Source: Welwitschia mirabilis (lineage: Eukaryota; Gnetophyta; Gnetopsida; Welwitschiales). From it: DNA of 64,000 bases. The notes below the pieces were generated by a model, which saw only the letters and a list, made by a program, of their open reading frames with translations, searched no databases and had not been told where the DNA came from. Location: assembly GCA_051453625.1 (NCBI GenBank), contig JBOZIK010000001.1, forward strand, positions 27,923,081-27,987,080, given 5' to 3'. Every line of letters starts with the position of its first letter. Within the stretch, counting starts at the first letter, position 1. A program made the translations under genes and the position numbers. Shown here in pieces: positions 24,151 to 35,559 of this stretch.

Positions 24151-25439
24151 TTTATTATTTTAAAGTCATTTTTACATTTTATCATCTTTATATAGGACCT
24201 TATCATTTGATAGCATTACAATTAAATATGAAATCTTTTATGCTTCATAAATTTTTTAAGATTTCTTATATCCTTTAGATTTCTACAATTTATCTTGTTT
24301 ATTTTTTAGTTTAAGAACATTTATTTAGTCTTCATTACTAGGTTGTAACCTAGTTAGTATGCTTTCTTTATCCTTATTTTTTATTTGTTTCAAGTTTTCC
24401 TCATCATCTTGATTTATCACGACTCTTTATTATTTCTTGCTTTTTCAAACTTTTTAATAAATTTTGATACCTTTATAATAATATCTGAGTCTAACTTATT
24501 TGCCTAACATCTTAATTTTTAAGAATATTTCTAAAGTCTCATCATGCACCTCATCATCCAAATGACACAAGTGGATTATAGTTCTCCTAGGGTTATCATC
24601 TAGATGATGTGACTAGATGATAGTGTGATAAAACCATCGCTCAAACACTTTTTCCCCTCATATTTTCTTCATTTCTTTATTAATTTTACCCATTCCTTTA
24701 AGAGATAGTAGCCCCCTGGTCTTGCCAATGTGTTGTATCTTGTCCTTATGTTATCCACTCATAGATTCTCAAGAATTTTGAAATTTTCAAAAATGAGGTA
24801 TGTTTTTCTCTTCCTCATCTTTTTCAATTTTTTCTCCCATTTCTTAGCCTTTCAACACATAGTTTTCACATATGTTAATTAGTTTTTTGTACTCTTCAAT
24901 TTGAAACTTATAAATTTGGTTTTCACCATGTCTGTTAAAAGATATGATTAATTGTGTATTTTTTGAGAAAAACTTAGGTTTTTACCTTTTACACTCAATT
25001 TCTCTCAAACTATAAGTCAAAATGTAGTGGTCCTTTAAAGTAAATTGATTAGTTTGATGTGTTCTATAATTCTATTGGATTAGATTTTTTATTTGAGAAC
25101 TATAAATTTTCACCTTCTATGTGGCTCACTTAAAAACTATTTGTTTAGTTCTTATACATTTTGAAATTTTTTTCATATGATTAGACAATATGAAATGTTT
25201 TTACACTTTTAGGGGTACTAGATGTATTTTCATAATTTTTTACATTTTTTATTAATTTTGGATGTTGTTTTAAGCATCCATGCATCACATTTAGCTATGT
25301 CCATTAGTTCTTGCATAACTTTTGCATATTTTTGATAGAGTGAACCCTGTATATGTATAAATACAAAGGTTAAAACTATGGTTGAGGCTATAGAGTAGGT
25401 GGCAAGTCCATTAGTACTATCTGAGGTAGAGTGTATGGA
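24151..25439 (+). other. 3' region of A derivative 1, no clear gene
   Basis: T-rich sequence between the conserved block and an env-like frame. It has two recurrent palindromes near 24548-24580 and 24592-24630. A 71-codon minus-strand open frame at 25230-25445 has no support. The upstream part of the env-like frame may begin around 24900, but the signal is weak. Confidence 0.4.
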
Positions 25440-26609
25440 GCCCATGCATTTCTTGCCTCAACACAGACAATCACTTACCATTTAGACTGCTAAGATTCAT
25501 GTTAAAGAATACTTTAAAGATATTATGAGTTGAGTAGAGCATGAGGTTAATTAGAGGCTTATCATTTTATAGCTCTATTAGATTTTGAATGTGCATATGA
25601 TGTATTATATTTTAGAAACTATGAAGTTTCTGACACCATGCACATGAAAAGATGCGACAATTCCCATGGTCATCTAGTGGACATGATTATAACTTTTATA
25701 CAAGACCATGAGATAGTAGTACTTCCAAATCACATTACAACTATTATAGATCTAGGTAGTATTGAAATTCTACATATACATTTTTCTAATGGGACAGAGG
25801 AGCATTGTAAACATGGTACAACATTGGATATTTTGGTAGAATTACTATTAGATACGCGAAGTGTTCTTGTAATACAATTAACTTCAACCTACACATTTTC
25901 ACACCAAGGTTAATTTTACAACATGATCCCATTATTTCATGACAATCATGTCGTGGTATAACATATTTAGATATTGGAAGCATTCTGGTAAGGCAAATAA
26001 ATGGACTTGCTAACTTTCATATAGAGAAGACTTAAGTCAATAATTAAGGTAGGATAGCTACTCACTTTGGGATATTCATGTCTTCTCTTAGCTATGTTTT
26101 GATGATTTGAGATACCAAAGCCCATAGGCAAGAAATACCTTACCCACATTTAGACTGCAGCTCACTATTTATACGATGTGGGTACACAGATACCAAAAAT
26201 GACAAAGAGACCTCAAGTTTAGAGACCTATGGTTGGAGCATTATTAGAGTAGATATAGGTCCTCTTGGTAGAGATCACTTAGGCCATTAAGAGTTTCATT
26301 GATAAAGATATCTTAATGCTTGATTAGAGGATATAGATACTATAATAGAGGATTAAAATAGTTAAAAAAAGAGCTCAACACTCTAAAAAGTAGTTAGTCA
26401 ATGTAAGATAGTGCATCATTTCTATCGATCAGAGTGTGATAGTTGATCTCCTAGAGGTAGTACATGTAAAAGGAGATGTAATAGTTCACTCTATCTCTGT
26501 ATCATTATATTTTTATTCCCCTGTAGATCTAGAGAATTCTCCTTCTTCTAATCCTACACTTAAGCCTACTATCCATTCCAAGTTCATTATGAGGTATCAA
26601 GGGGAGTGA
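25440..26609 (+). pseudogene. Decayed third (env-like position) reading frame
   Basis: From at least 25638 to the terminator at 26607-26609 a single plus-strand frame holds for 324 codons with no visible indel, broken only by about 18 in-frame stops. Most of those stops fit single C-to-T or G-to-A changes. A 91-codon uninterrupted stretch (25638-25910) has mixed, non-repetitive composition. It lies downstream of the pol position and upstream of the polypurine tract, where Athila/Calypso elements carry an env-like frame. I infer that identity from position and a loose pattern (ILEAFW-GK-MDLL…GYSCLLLAMF), not a firm match. Other copies in the window lack it. Confidence 0.45.
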
Positions 26610-27114
26610 TTTATGTAATATTTTATATCTTTTGCTATATATATTTTATATACTTAAAACTCTTGCTTATTATATATACATCCTTATTTTGATTTTTAAC
26701 ATGGTGTACTTTTATTTTATTTTCTTGCTTATCCTTTTTTTATATTTCATGATAAGGATTTATTATGTTTTTTATGATTGTTTTCCTTATTTACTGTACA
26801 TTTCAATGGAAGGTTATCAATTATTAGTGCATTTATTGATTATCAATCTGAAAATTTTGGTCATAGGTTTTTCTTTTTTTATAAATAATTTTTTAGGCTT
26901 GTCGTTCCCCATATCATTCGAATGATGACTTGGATGATGATATGACTAGAATCTTAAATAGGTGAAACATTTAGTTTTCTATTATTAACAATTCAATATA
27001 TATTTCTAAGATTTATGAAATTTTTTTTAGATGATTTTTAATACCTTAGTGGTTTCTATTATTAAATAAGTTGGTTTACAATCATAGTTAACCACTTCAT
27101 TTTATTAGGAACTA
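26610..27114 (+). other. Subterminal region of A derivative 1
   Basis: A+T-rich 3' end with one palindrome at 26905-26942 (atatcattcgaatgatgacttggatgatga). A 97-codon hydrophobic open frame at 26632 (Ile/Leu/Phe/Tyr-rich) is probably a composition artefact. Confidence 0.45.
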
Positions 27115-27181
27115 ACAAGGCTAAGCGGAGGCTATGCTATGCTATCAACTTGTATGTATTTGATAAGGTATTTTGAGTAGT
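27115..27181 (+). other. Polypurine tract and 45-bp LTR-start-like stub
   Basis: aaggctaagcggaggctatgc matches the tract before other 3' LTRs. It is followed by tgctatcaacttgtatgtatttgataagg, which looks like the first ~45 bp of a family A LTR, and only then by the full LTR A2 start at 27182. The stub suggests one LTR start lies directly before another. Confidence 0.55.
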
Positions 27182-28519
27182 TGTTTTGATGCTAACTTTT
27201 AGTAATTTAACGGTGTATTTGGAGTCCTTTTATGGGACATATATACAAGTTTGAATGTAATTCTACTAATTATGGAGAGTCAATAAGAAGATCACAGAAA
27301 CATGTAATTATGTGCATTATTAGAGGTATTTTAGGCATATTATGATACTTAGCATTTTAAAGGAATACTAATGATGAAGAAGGCTGATTTGATTTACCTT
27401 AGAAGCCTTACAATGGTTCCATCCCCATTGTCATCTCCATGATAAAAGGGATGATAGCACTATATTTTCCTATTCTAGTAATGATTTGGATTGGAGCTTG
27501 GAGTTAATAAAGTATCTTTTTAGGAGAGGTATCATCCCCATTATCATTTCCATGACATAAGAGATGATGATACATATAAATCCAACTATGGGACCAATTG
27601 TAGAGCTGGAAGAATATTAATTATTTATTTTTAAGGAAATTGTCCCTAGTGTTATCTCCATAATAGTAGATAGACAACTTTTTATATAAGCAGGGCTAAA
27701 TTATCTTGTAATGGGGTCATGCGCCTTACTTAAGCTACTAGGTTTTTCTCTCTGACTTCTAGGGTTACATTTATATAACTTTCAATGGAAAACTATAAAT
27801 ACCCCCTCTTGTCCTTACTTCCAGATCATCTTTTATACCTAACATACTTGTGATGGAATACTGAAGGATAAGAGGTCCATCCAGAGCGACAAAAAGGATT
27901 TTCCTTGGTGATAGATTGAGTTTCTTCCATTGATTTTATAAGTGGATGTAATGCTCCTGAATACTCTTTTGAATCAATACAATTATTATTTCATTTTCAC
28001 TTTGTATGTCCCTTATGATTTACATTAATCATAGTTTATTATGACAACTCTATGATTTATCTAGATCATAAGGGCAACCTTTATTAATGCTAACCTTGTT
28101 TAGTATTAGATTTGCATTGTTTTTCCATTTCATTTAATATTACATTTATCATTGTGCTTGGTAGATCTCATAGTTTATGTTGATTAAGAATTAGTAAATG
28201 TTATTTTTAACTAATATAAATTATAGAGAAGATATTCCTTCTAATAGAAAGACTAAGATTTAAGTGGAATCCATTACATTTCCATTTCATCTCCATTCAC
28301 TTGCATTGAATTTACTTATTTATTTTCTTTCAGATTTTATAAGAGAAAAGATCCAAAAATATATTGAAAATCAATGTTATAACTATAATTCTAGTGCCTT
28401 CATTAGGATTACAACATTTGGATAAACTCTCATTTATACTAGAGTGTGTTTTTTATAAGTTATTTGATTTACAAGTTTACCTAAAGGACTTCAGGATTGC
28501 ATAAATTTTCACTGCAACG
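27182..28519 (+). mobile_element. LTR A2
   Basis: 1338 bp, from TGTTTTGATGCTAAC to …TTTCACTGCAACG, followed by a primer-binding site. The TATA box tataaata is at 27794-27801. Palindromes lie at 27420-27460 and 27530-27570. It lacks the doubled U3 unit of A1 and A3, so it belongs to another subtype. It has a polypurine tract on its left and a primer-binding site on its right, so it could serve two neighbouring internal regions. Confidence 0.85.
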
Positions 28520-28522
28520 TTT

Positions 28523-29336
28523 TCGCATCACTACTGGGGAAGGCCATAAGGAGCTGGAGAATTGTTACTAACCAAATAAGTACCTTTAATTTTCTATTTA
28601 GGTTATTTATTTGAATTAGTACTGTATTTTTGTCTTAACTTAAAGTATATTTATTTTTGCAATTTTTGTTTTTAGTAGTTTTTAAAGCCCCTGTCATACT
28701 CTATGTCATCTCGATGAAATTAGGAATAATAGCTTAGTATTTTTGAATTTATTTTCTAGTTTTGCAATTTTTCTTTTACTCGTAGTTTAGCATCCACATA
28801 ATAACCTAGATGATAGTATTACTTTTCTAAGTTATGGTAATCTTTCTTTCTGAGTTTTTTGAATTTGGTTTTTAGTGTGATCATCATCTCCCCTGTCATC
28901 CTTATGATAAGGTGGATGGTGATAATTGCTTTCAATTATGGTTTTTTATTTATGATCTGTGCATGTAGGAACATAGTGAATTCTAGTAAAAAGATGAAAT
29001 ATTAATGGCAGTTGAACTTGATTGAAGAAAAGTATTACCACAAGATCATTTGACTTTGAGCAAAATCTAGATACACACATCATAGGTATGCAACTTTCAA
29101 GAAATTCTTTTTATCAAAGAATCAAATTTTTTCTTTTCTTTCTATAGTTATTCTATTAGTTATTTTCACAATAGTTAAAATAGACAACCATTACACCTCT
29201 TTTGAGTGTTAAGAACCAATAATTTCAACATAATGATGAAACATCTAAGAGAGGGAAAATTGATCTTCATTATGTACTTATCTTCCTTACCATGTTAAAT
29301 TAAAATTCTCTTATTCAATTCTTCTCATTTGCTTTA
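28523..29336 (+). other. Primer-binding site and leader of A derivative 2
   Basis: TCGCATCACTACTGGGGA at 28523 corresponds to the tRNA-Asp site. The leader parallels 21379-22195 throughout: palindromes (28690-28730 and 28885-28922), a decayed gag N-terminus at 28960-29105, then a conserved run-in (…acaaccattacacctcttttgagtgttaagaac…) to the next ATG. Confidence 0.65.
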
Positions 29337-31010
29337 ATGAATAGTAATAGAAGGATCATTGCAAAACTTGTTTCTAAAAAGACAAGAAACTTGAAAAATG
29401 ATGAGGATAATGGTAAGAAAATACTTCGAGAAATTTTTGTTGAAAGAGGGAGACCATTACAAAATAATGTTGAAAAAAGAAATTGGACTCCTTCTTCTTT
29501 TCAACCTTATTATTCTTTTCTCTCTTCTTTTCAAACCTCATATAGACATGATGATGAAGATTCTCCATATTTTAGGGATTTTAACTCATTTAGACAAACC
29601 TCTTACAATCATTTTTATTAATCCCAATCAACTTCCATATATTACTACAAAGAAGAACCATTTTCCATTAACTACTATAAGGAAGAAAAAGATTCATTAA
29701 GAGAAATTATTGATGAAATGAAGAAGAACCAAGAAAACACTAATAAGAACTTATAAAAATTAGTTAAAATCTTACAAAAATTACTATTACATATTCAAGG
29801 ATCTTATACAACTCAACATCTTCACAACTATCTTACTTCATCCTACCTTTAGAAAAATGAAGAAAACTTAGAAATAAATGATGATGATGTTTGATTTGAC
29901 CTTGAAGATAAAAATATGGATTGAACTTCAACATCTTACTCTTTAGGAGATGAGCAAAGGAGATTTAATAATAACTTAATCCAATGTTTTAACAATCAAT
30001 ATGAGGATGAACATTTAATACATGTTGATCAAGATGAGAAATCCATTCATGAAGAATCTAAGAGTTTTTTAATAAAAAATGATGATGATGCTTGTTCTCT
30101 TGAGAATCTTTTTACTAAATCCAAGAATTTATAGAATGAAGGTACTATTTAGCACAAGAAGGGAGATGTAACAATAAAGAGAAAGGTGAAGCAACAACCC
30201 AACAAAATAATGCTAAAGACAATAGTGAAGAAACTAAATACAATGAAGGACCCCTAGAAATTCATTTAAATTTCATAGAGGATAGACTTGTTCATTCAAC
30301 CCATACTTCCACATCCTTTTTACTTATTCCTTCATGTATAACTTTTCAAATTACATCATTTCTTCCACTTTTGTTTTCACCTTCACAAACCTTATGATCT
30401 TGATAATGATAACCTTTCTTCATCTCTTCCAATTATCCCTTCATATAATTCTCAAGGCCATGTTCCTTTTGTTGGCTCTCGTAAAATCCATCGTTTCTAA
30501 AAGTATATTTATCCTATCTCTAAATATTTTAAATAATCATCTAATTCCCAAAGTAACATTCTTTATTTTTCTATCAAGTTTACTCTACCTTGTACTTTTA
30601 AGGATTATTCTTTTCAAAAGTTTGACTTGAAATATCTTGGAATTTTAAATTTGGGTAAGATTTATCTTCTTGATAATAAACCTTGCTTAGATTTACATCT
30701 TAATGAACATCTTAATCTTATTTAACACTCTAAAAAATTCCTTAAAACATTCTTGGCTTCATTTCTTGAGTAGTACCTTGAATGAATTATATCATGATCC
30801 TCATTTTTATACTATTTTCATAAGAGATTATTTGACAATGAAATTCATCACTTCTTTATCTCTTATTTTGATTTTAAAAATTATGATATTAACTTTTTAT
30901 CATTTTACTTGATTTATCTCTAATTAATTTTACTTCAAAATAATTGCATACCTTTTATGTTTTATCAATTGATTTCATTTTGTTTTGACCTTTATTTTTT
31001 TGAAAAATAC
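29337..31010 (+). pseudogene. Unrecognised ORF of A derivative 2 (copy 2, fuller)
   Basis: The frame starts at ATG 29337 and runs 94 codons uninterrupted, then continues in the same frame with scattered stops past 30300, with further open pieces to about 31010. In order: basic N-terminus; FQPYYSFLSSFQTSYRHDDE segment (ca. 29500-29560); EEP..INYYKEE (29655); coiled coil IDEMKKNQENTNKNL (29709-29755); acid/Asn-rich part with TSTSYSLGDE (29930-29957); a less clear middle; and a C-terminal tail (30930-31010) that matches the family B tail (NNC-MFYQL…). It is Gag-related by its coil and tail but lacks a visible core domain, zinc knuckle and protease. Function unknown. Confidence 0.6.
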
Positions 31011-31084
31011 AATACCCAAGTGCACTGTTTACACTAGTTAAACTTATCAATGATTAAGATTCTTATCTTTCAAAAAAAGTACAT

Positions 31085-31230
31085 CTTTATATGGCTCCAT
31101 TGAAACTTTTAACCTAAACACTTTGGAAAATTCAGAAGTTAATGGATAAAAGGTTAAATTTAATTGAAATATCTATCGATTAACCTTAAACATAATAGAA
31201 GAATTTGTATTATAATTTTCCTCCTATCAT
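31085..31230 (+). pseudogene. Integrase C-terminal stub in A derivative 2
   Basis: The last stretch of integrase is recognisable: a YGSIETFNLN piece followed by VNG and a basic residue, as at the end of the host element integrase (ca. 15780-15640). Nothing of RT, RNase H or the integrase core lies between the reading frame at 29337 and this stub, so pol was removed by an internal deletion. Confidence 0.6.
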
Positions 31231-31572
31231 CATCTAAACTCTTCCTTAGTCGATTCTTTTAGTAAATGACATGCTATCACTTGAACATATTTTACTTGAC
31301 CAAGGTTTTACTTTATGAAGTTTCAATGATTAGTAAATATTTAACTTGGGTATTTTAAATGATAAGATTGACTTCATCCCATCTTCAAACATTCATATGT
31401 CTATGAGCTTCATTTTAAAGGTAGATTCCTTGGTTATTTTACTTTCTCCTAATGGTGTGAGTAATTAGTTATTTTAACATGTTCTTCCTTGTTATTTATC
31501 TCTTTAATTAATTTTTATCCTTATAAGTATTTGGTTATGTAGAATTTATTAAAAAAAAAGAAAAGAAATAAA
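31231..31572 (+). other. Linker with purine run, A derivative 2
   Basis: Homologous to 23210-23560, 48330-48630 and 59040-59380. It ends in a run of A/G (31550-31575). No gene seen. Confidence 0.5.
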
Positions 31573-32110
31573 GGCCATGCTCTTTCATGTTATATCTTAA
31601 AACATGGCCCCTATGATGTCCTACCACAAGTGCACTAGGGCAAATATTCTTGAGAGGGGCCTTTGGAAATGTGATATGATAGCTATGGAAACTCCACAGG
31701 GGCGTTAGTTGGATATGATGTGTGGATCCTTACTCCTCTGATAGTGGTTGTACTTCCCTCATCATGAGAGAATAAAATTACACTTAGAGGCTACGAGATC
31801 AGTAATGTCCCTAGTGTTACCAGAGGTATCATTTATTTTCTAGACTTATTTTTTCTTATTTATAGTGCTTCCACATGATCACTTTAATTTTTAAAATTAT
31901 AGTGTTGTTTTTGAGAAAATAGCTTAAAAGTTCCTATTTAACAACTTTTTATATTATCATTGATTATTTGATAACATTAGACATACTTAACATCAGTATA
32001 ATCATTGCCTATTTGAGTGGAAATTTATGAATTTTTACATTATGTTATGCATCATTATTAGGTGATTTTATGATTTGTCCATGGGACTTTACTTAGGTGG
32101 AATTTTGGAT
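31573..32110 (+). other. Conserved 3' block of A derivative 2
   Basis: Same block as at 23590. Landmarks: catggcccctatgatgtcc, ctagggcaaatattcttgag, atggaaactccacagg, tacttccctcatcatgag, gaggctacgagatcagtaatg. It carries a possible short hairpin around ggaaactcc and is relatively G+C-rich. Confidence 0.7.
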
Positions 32111-33312
32111 AGGTAAGTAATCTTCTTCATGTTCCTACGTGTCCATTTTCATTATGTTTTGCCTTAGTTGTTTTGTATGGGATTTTTAAATTCATTATAG
32201 TATCTTTTTCTCCATTATAATTAGGATTTGATCATTTGTTAGCTCTTGAGTTGTCTTTTTATTTTTACTTATAAGTTTTCTTTATAAGAGTTTTTTTCAT
32301 TTACACACTTTATTTTCATGCCTTTTTTTTTTACTTTGATTGATGTATTCCTTTTGTTTTATGCTAATGTTTTTCTATTTGGTTTTTGGTTTTACATCCA
32401 TCTACTTACTAATTTTGAATCCTCATAGAGTTTGAACTACATTTTTAAAATACTTATGAGCATTGCTTTCTTTTACTTAATGCATTTTTATGTTTCATAA
32501 GCCTCTTTCATCATGGTCATGTTTTTCTAGATATTTCTTTACCTTCTATTATCTTTCTATTTTTTTACTTCTTTTTAATTACTTATGTGTTGTTAGGCCT
32601 TTTTGAATTTTTCTTGATCTATCTAAACATCTCATTTTACACTATCCTCTTATGTCTTTCATCCCCAAGATAGAAAGGATGAAAGTCATCCTTTTTGTTA
32701 TGTACAATCTAAGAAATTTTGCTTTTCCTTTTGGTGGCAAGACACCTCTCTGAGCTTTCTTCTTTGATATTATACAAAAATTTATAATCTATAAATTTTA
32801 AAGAATTACTTTAAGCTTTTACAATACATATTTATAAATGAGTTATTTGGATATGATTTTATGCTACTTAAATACTTTCATGAAATTTATTTAAGTAGGA
32901 GCATAGTAGCACTTTCACTGATTTTATAACATCTATGTTTCAAATAAGAATGCCATGATTACTCTTTTATCTTGCCTTTGTAGAAAATATTAATAAACTT
33001 TTTATGCATTATTCTTTGAGATTATTACTACTTAAGTTTTACACATCAGTTTAACATTACTTTCTTAAAATCATGCATACACATTATCATTTTCTGAGCT
33101 ATCATTATTATATTCTATAATTTTTTTATGTTTATGACATCTATTTGGTCTGTTAAGATGTGTTTAAGTAGGAGGCTTATGATTACAACAATAATTATAT
33201 TAATGAACGTTTACCATTTATTCCTACATAATAAATAGAATTCAAATTCCATTTCTCTAGTTGATGATTATCTTAGTCAAATTGGCTCACAGTTTAGTTG
33301 ATTATCCAATTT
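32111..33312 (+). other. 3' region of A derivative 2, no gene seen
   Basis: T-rich DNA with one palindrome at 32650-32695 (ctttcatccccaagatagaaaggatgaaag). No env-like frame like that at 25638 is seen here. Confidence 0.5.
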
Positions 33313-33344
33313 GTTAGGAACTAACAAGGCTAAGTAGGGGGTTA
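33313..33344 (+). other. Polypurine tract before LTR A3
   Basis: aaggctaagtagggggttatg directly precedes the LTR start at 33345 and matches the tract before the other 3' LTRs. Confidence 0.75.
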
Positions 33345-34804
33345 TGCTACAATCCTAATTTTTAGAAATTTGATGGTGTATTTGGACTAGTTTTGTAGGA
33401 CATTTATATAGATTTAGATGTAATTCTGCTGATTATGAAGAGATGATAAGATACATGTAATTCTTGGCATAATCAGAGGAAGTTCAGGCATGTTCTGATA
33501 CTTAGCATATTTGAAGAAAGACTAATGATGAAGAAGGATGATTTACTTTACTTAAAAAGCTTAGGAGAGGTGTCGTCCCCACTATCGTCCTCATGACATA
33601 GGGGACGACAACATTGCCACTTATCATGATGACAGCATAGCTTGGATAGACTAGAGAATGGAGCATAGACTAGACTGGACTAGAATGTGAGGTGTCATTC
33701 CTCATGTAATTCACACGATACACAAAATGATGAACTGCTAACATGAATAGAAGCATATGCTAAGGGGCTAACAATAGGGTGGACATGTGGCACATGGTAA
33801 CATCCCCTTTATCATCCCCATGATAGTCAGGATGACAACCTTATTTACATAGAAAAAAGATATAGGACTAACAATGGGGCATGGAGACATGTGATACATG
33901 GTGATATCCCCTATGTCATTGCAATGATAGGTGGAACAATAACTCTTTTTTCATGTTCACAAAAAAATATTTTATAAATGGGGACAAGCAACCCATGTGA
34001 TCTGCTAAGGTTTTCTCTCTGATGTTTAGTGTTATGGTTCTAGAACTTTCAATGTAAAACTATAAATACCCACCTTGTCCTCACTTCAAGACCATCTTTT
34101 ATACCTGATACTTATGATGGAAGATTAAAGGGCAAGAGGTCTATCAAAAACTATAGAAAAGATTCTCCTTGATGTTAGGCTGAATCTCTTTGATTGAGGT
34201 ATTGTTATTCTATTTGTAAGTGGATTTTATGTTCTAAATACTGTTTAAATTAATACAATTTCTCTTTTCATTCCAATTATCTGAATGTGTCTTATGATTT
34301 AAGTTTGTCATAGTTAAGTGATAGTTTTATGATTTACTTAGATCATAAAGGTAATCTTTGTTAATATTGACCTTAGTTAGTAGTAGATTTACCTTTTTAT
34401 TCCATTTTCATATTGCATTATTATCTTACTTAGATAGATCTCATAGTTTATATTTATTAAGAACTAGTTGGATTCTCTTTTTAATTGATATAAGTTATAA
34501 AGAAAATATTCTTTGTGACAAAAGGACTAAGATCTAAGTAGAACCCATTTCCATTTTAATTCATTGCATTCTATATGCATTCATCTTGCATTGCTTTTGC
34601 ATTGTTATTTACTTTCAGTTATTAAAAGATAAAATACTAAAAATACCTTTGGAAATCAATTCTATAACTTTAAGCCTAGTTCCTTTATTGGGATTATGAC
34701 ATTGAGGTGAACTCTCATCCATATTAGTGTGTATTTTTCTACAAGTTATTTGATTTATAGTTTACCTAAAGGACTTCAGAATTGCATAAATTTACACTAC
34801 TATA
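33345..34804 (+). mobile_element. LTR A3 (3' LTR of the nested cluster)
   Basis: 1460 bp, from TGCTACAATCCTAATTTTTAG to …AATTTACACTACTATA. It has the doubled U3 unit of A1 (33741-33935) and is about 85-90% alike to A1 by eye. The TATA box tataaata is at 34061-34068. It contains the least decayed palindrome in the window (gtcgtcc…ggggacgaca, 33572-33610), still rich in CG. Host element RT resumes right after it. Confidence 0.87.
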
Positions 34805-34809
34805 GACAA
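34805..34809. repeat. Target-site duplication, right copy (gacaa)
   Basis: Pairs with aacaa at 18479-18483 across the nested cluster; one mismatch. Confidence 0.65.
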
Positions 34810-35060
34810 TCATATTTTTTAGTGATCTTATTAACTTTTATAAAATTGATGCATATTCTCCATTTCCCCACTTATTTAGAACTACTTTTAAAGGACTAAT
34901 CCAGTCATCATTTGATATCTCATATATGATTCTAGCATCCATAAGTTTAATGATTTCATCTTTAATGATTTGTTTAAGGGCCGGATTTATTCTTCTTTGG
35001 GGTTGCCTAATAGATTTAGCATTATCTTCAAGTTAGATTTTATGTTCAATATGAAAAGAG
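34805..35060 (-). pseudogene. Reverse transcriptase of host element, N-terminal half
   Basis: Minus-strand frame with the Athila-type entry into RT: LEDNAKSIRQPQRRINP, then IIKLMDARIIYEIS and WISP, then a one-base disturbance, then a CINFIKVNKIT segment reaching 34805. The remainder of RT is at 18483-17823, on the other side of the inserted cluster. The upstream linker (35060-35560) joins it to protease without an obvious break in order. Confidence 0.85.
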
Positions 35061-35559
35061 AAATGGTAGTTAAGTATTTATGTATCTAAACAAAGCCATT
35101 TTCTTTCAAGATTAATAGTGAGATCAATTTGAATTCTTATCGAGAAGTAAGATGGTCACTTATTATTAAAGGTTTCATTTGATTTTTTTAAAAGAAAAAT
35201 ATATTTTAATTCTTTGAAAAATTTATTTAGCTCAAGGATGACATTTAGGGCTATCATTTCAATTATCATGGGGACTACAGACTTGGGAAGACATCCCTCA
35301 AAAAGTTTTTCTATCAAATCAAAATGTTGAGTTTTTTCCTAGCCTATGTATTCTTCATCCTCAAACCCAAGACAGTTTGTTTCAGTGGGGTTATCATATA
35401 AAGTTGGTTCATGTAGCATAATTAATCTCTATTTAATTGGTTGATGTTATAAAAACAAGTTTGATTTCAATTCATATTCAAAGTTAAAATCAGTTCCTAT
35501 GTCCTTTTTAGTAGTATCAAAAAATCTAATGGTAATTTATTTGCTGTTAAAATGATATC

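Larger units (their letters stand above)
18484..34804 (+). mobile_element. Nested family A cluster (four LTRs, three internal regions)
   Basis: This 16.3-kb plus-strand block sits inside the minus-strand RT of the host element. It reads LTR A1 (18484-19951), gag-type internal region, gap, partial LTR (21128-21375), internal region 2, LTR A2 (27182-28519), internal region 3, LTR A3 (33345-34804). A1 and A3 share length (1468 and 1460 bp) and a duplicated U3 unit, so they look like the original pair; A2 is a different subtype. Degenerate target-site copies occur only at the outer ends. Either later elements inserted within, or recombination built a tandem array. Confidence 0.8.

Noticed and set aside
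26632-26925. 97-codon frame rich in Ile, Leu, Phe and Tyr, a possible membrane segment of an env-like protein
   Set aside because: It begins after the terminator of the env-like frame, in a different frame, and its composition follows the local A+T bias.
29374-29568. 64-codon minus-strand frame opposite 29337
   Set aside because: Antisense shadow of the plus-strand frame.
30334-30630. 98-codon plus-strand hydrophobic frame
   Set aside because: It overlaps the unrecognised protein of A derivative 2 in another frame, which has better composition and a homologous copy.
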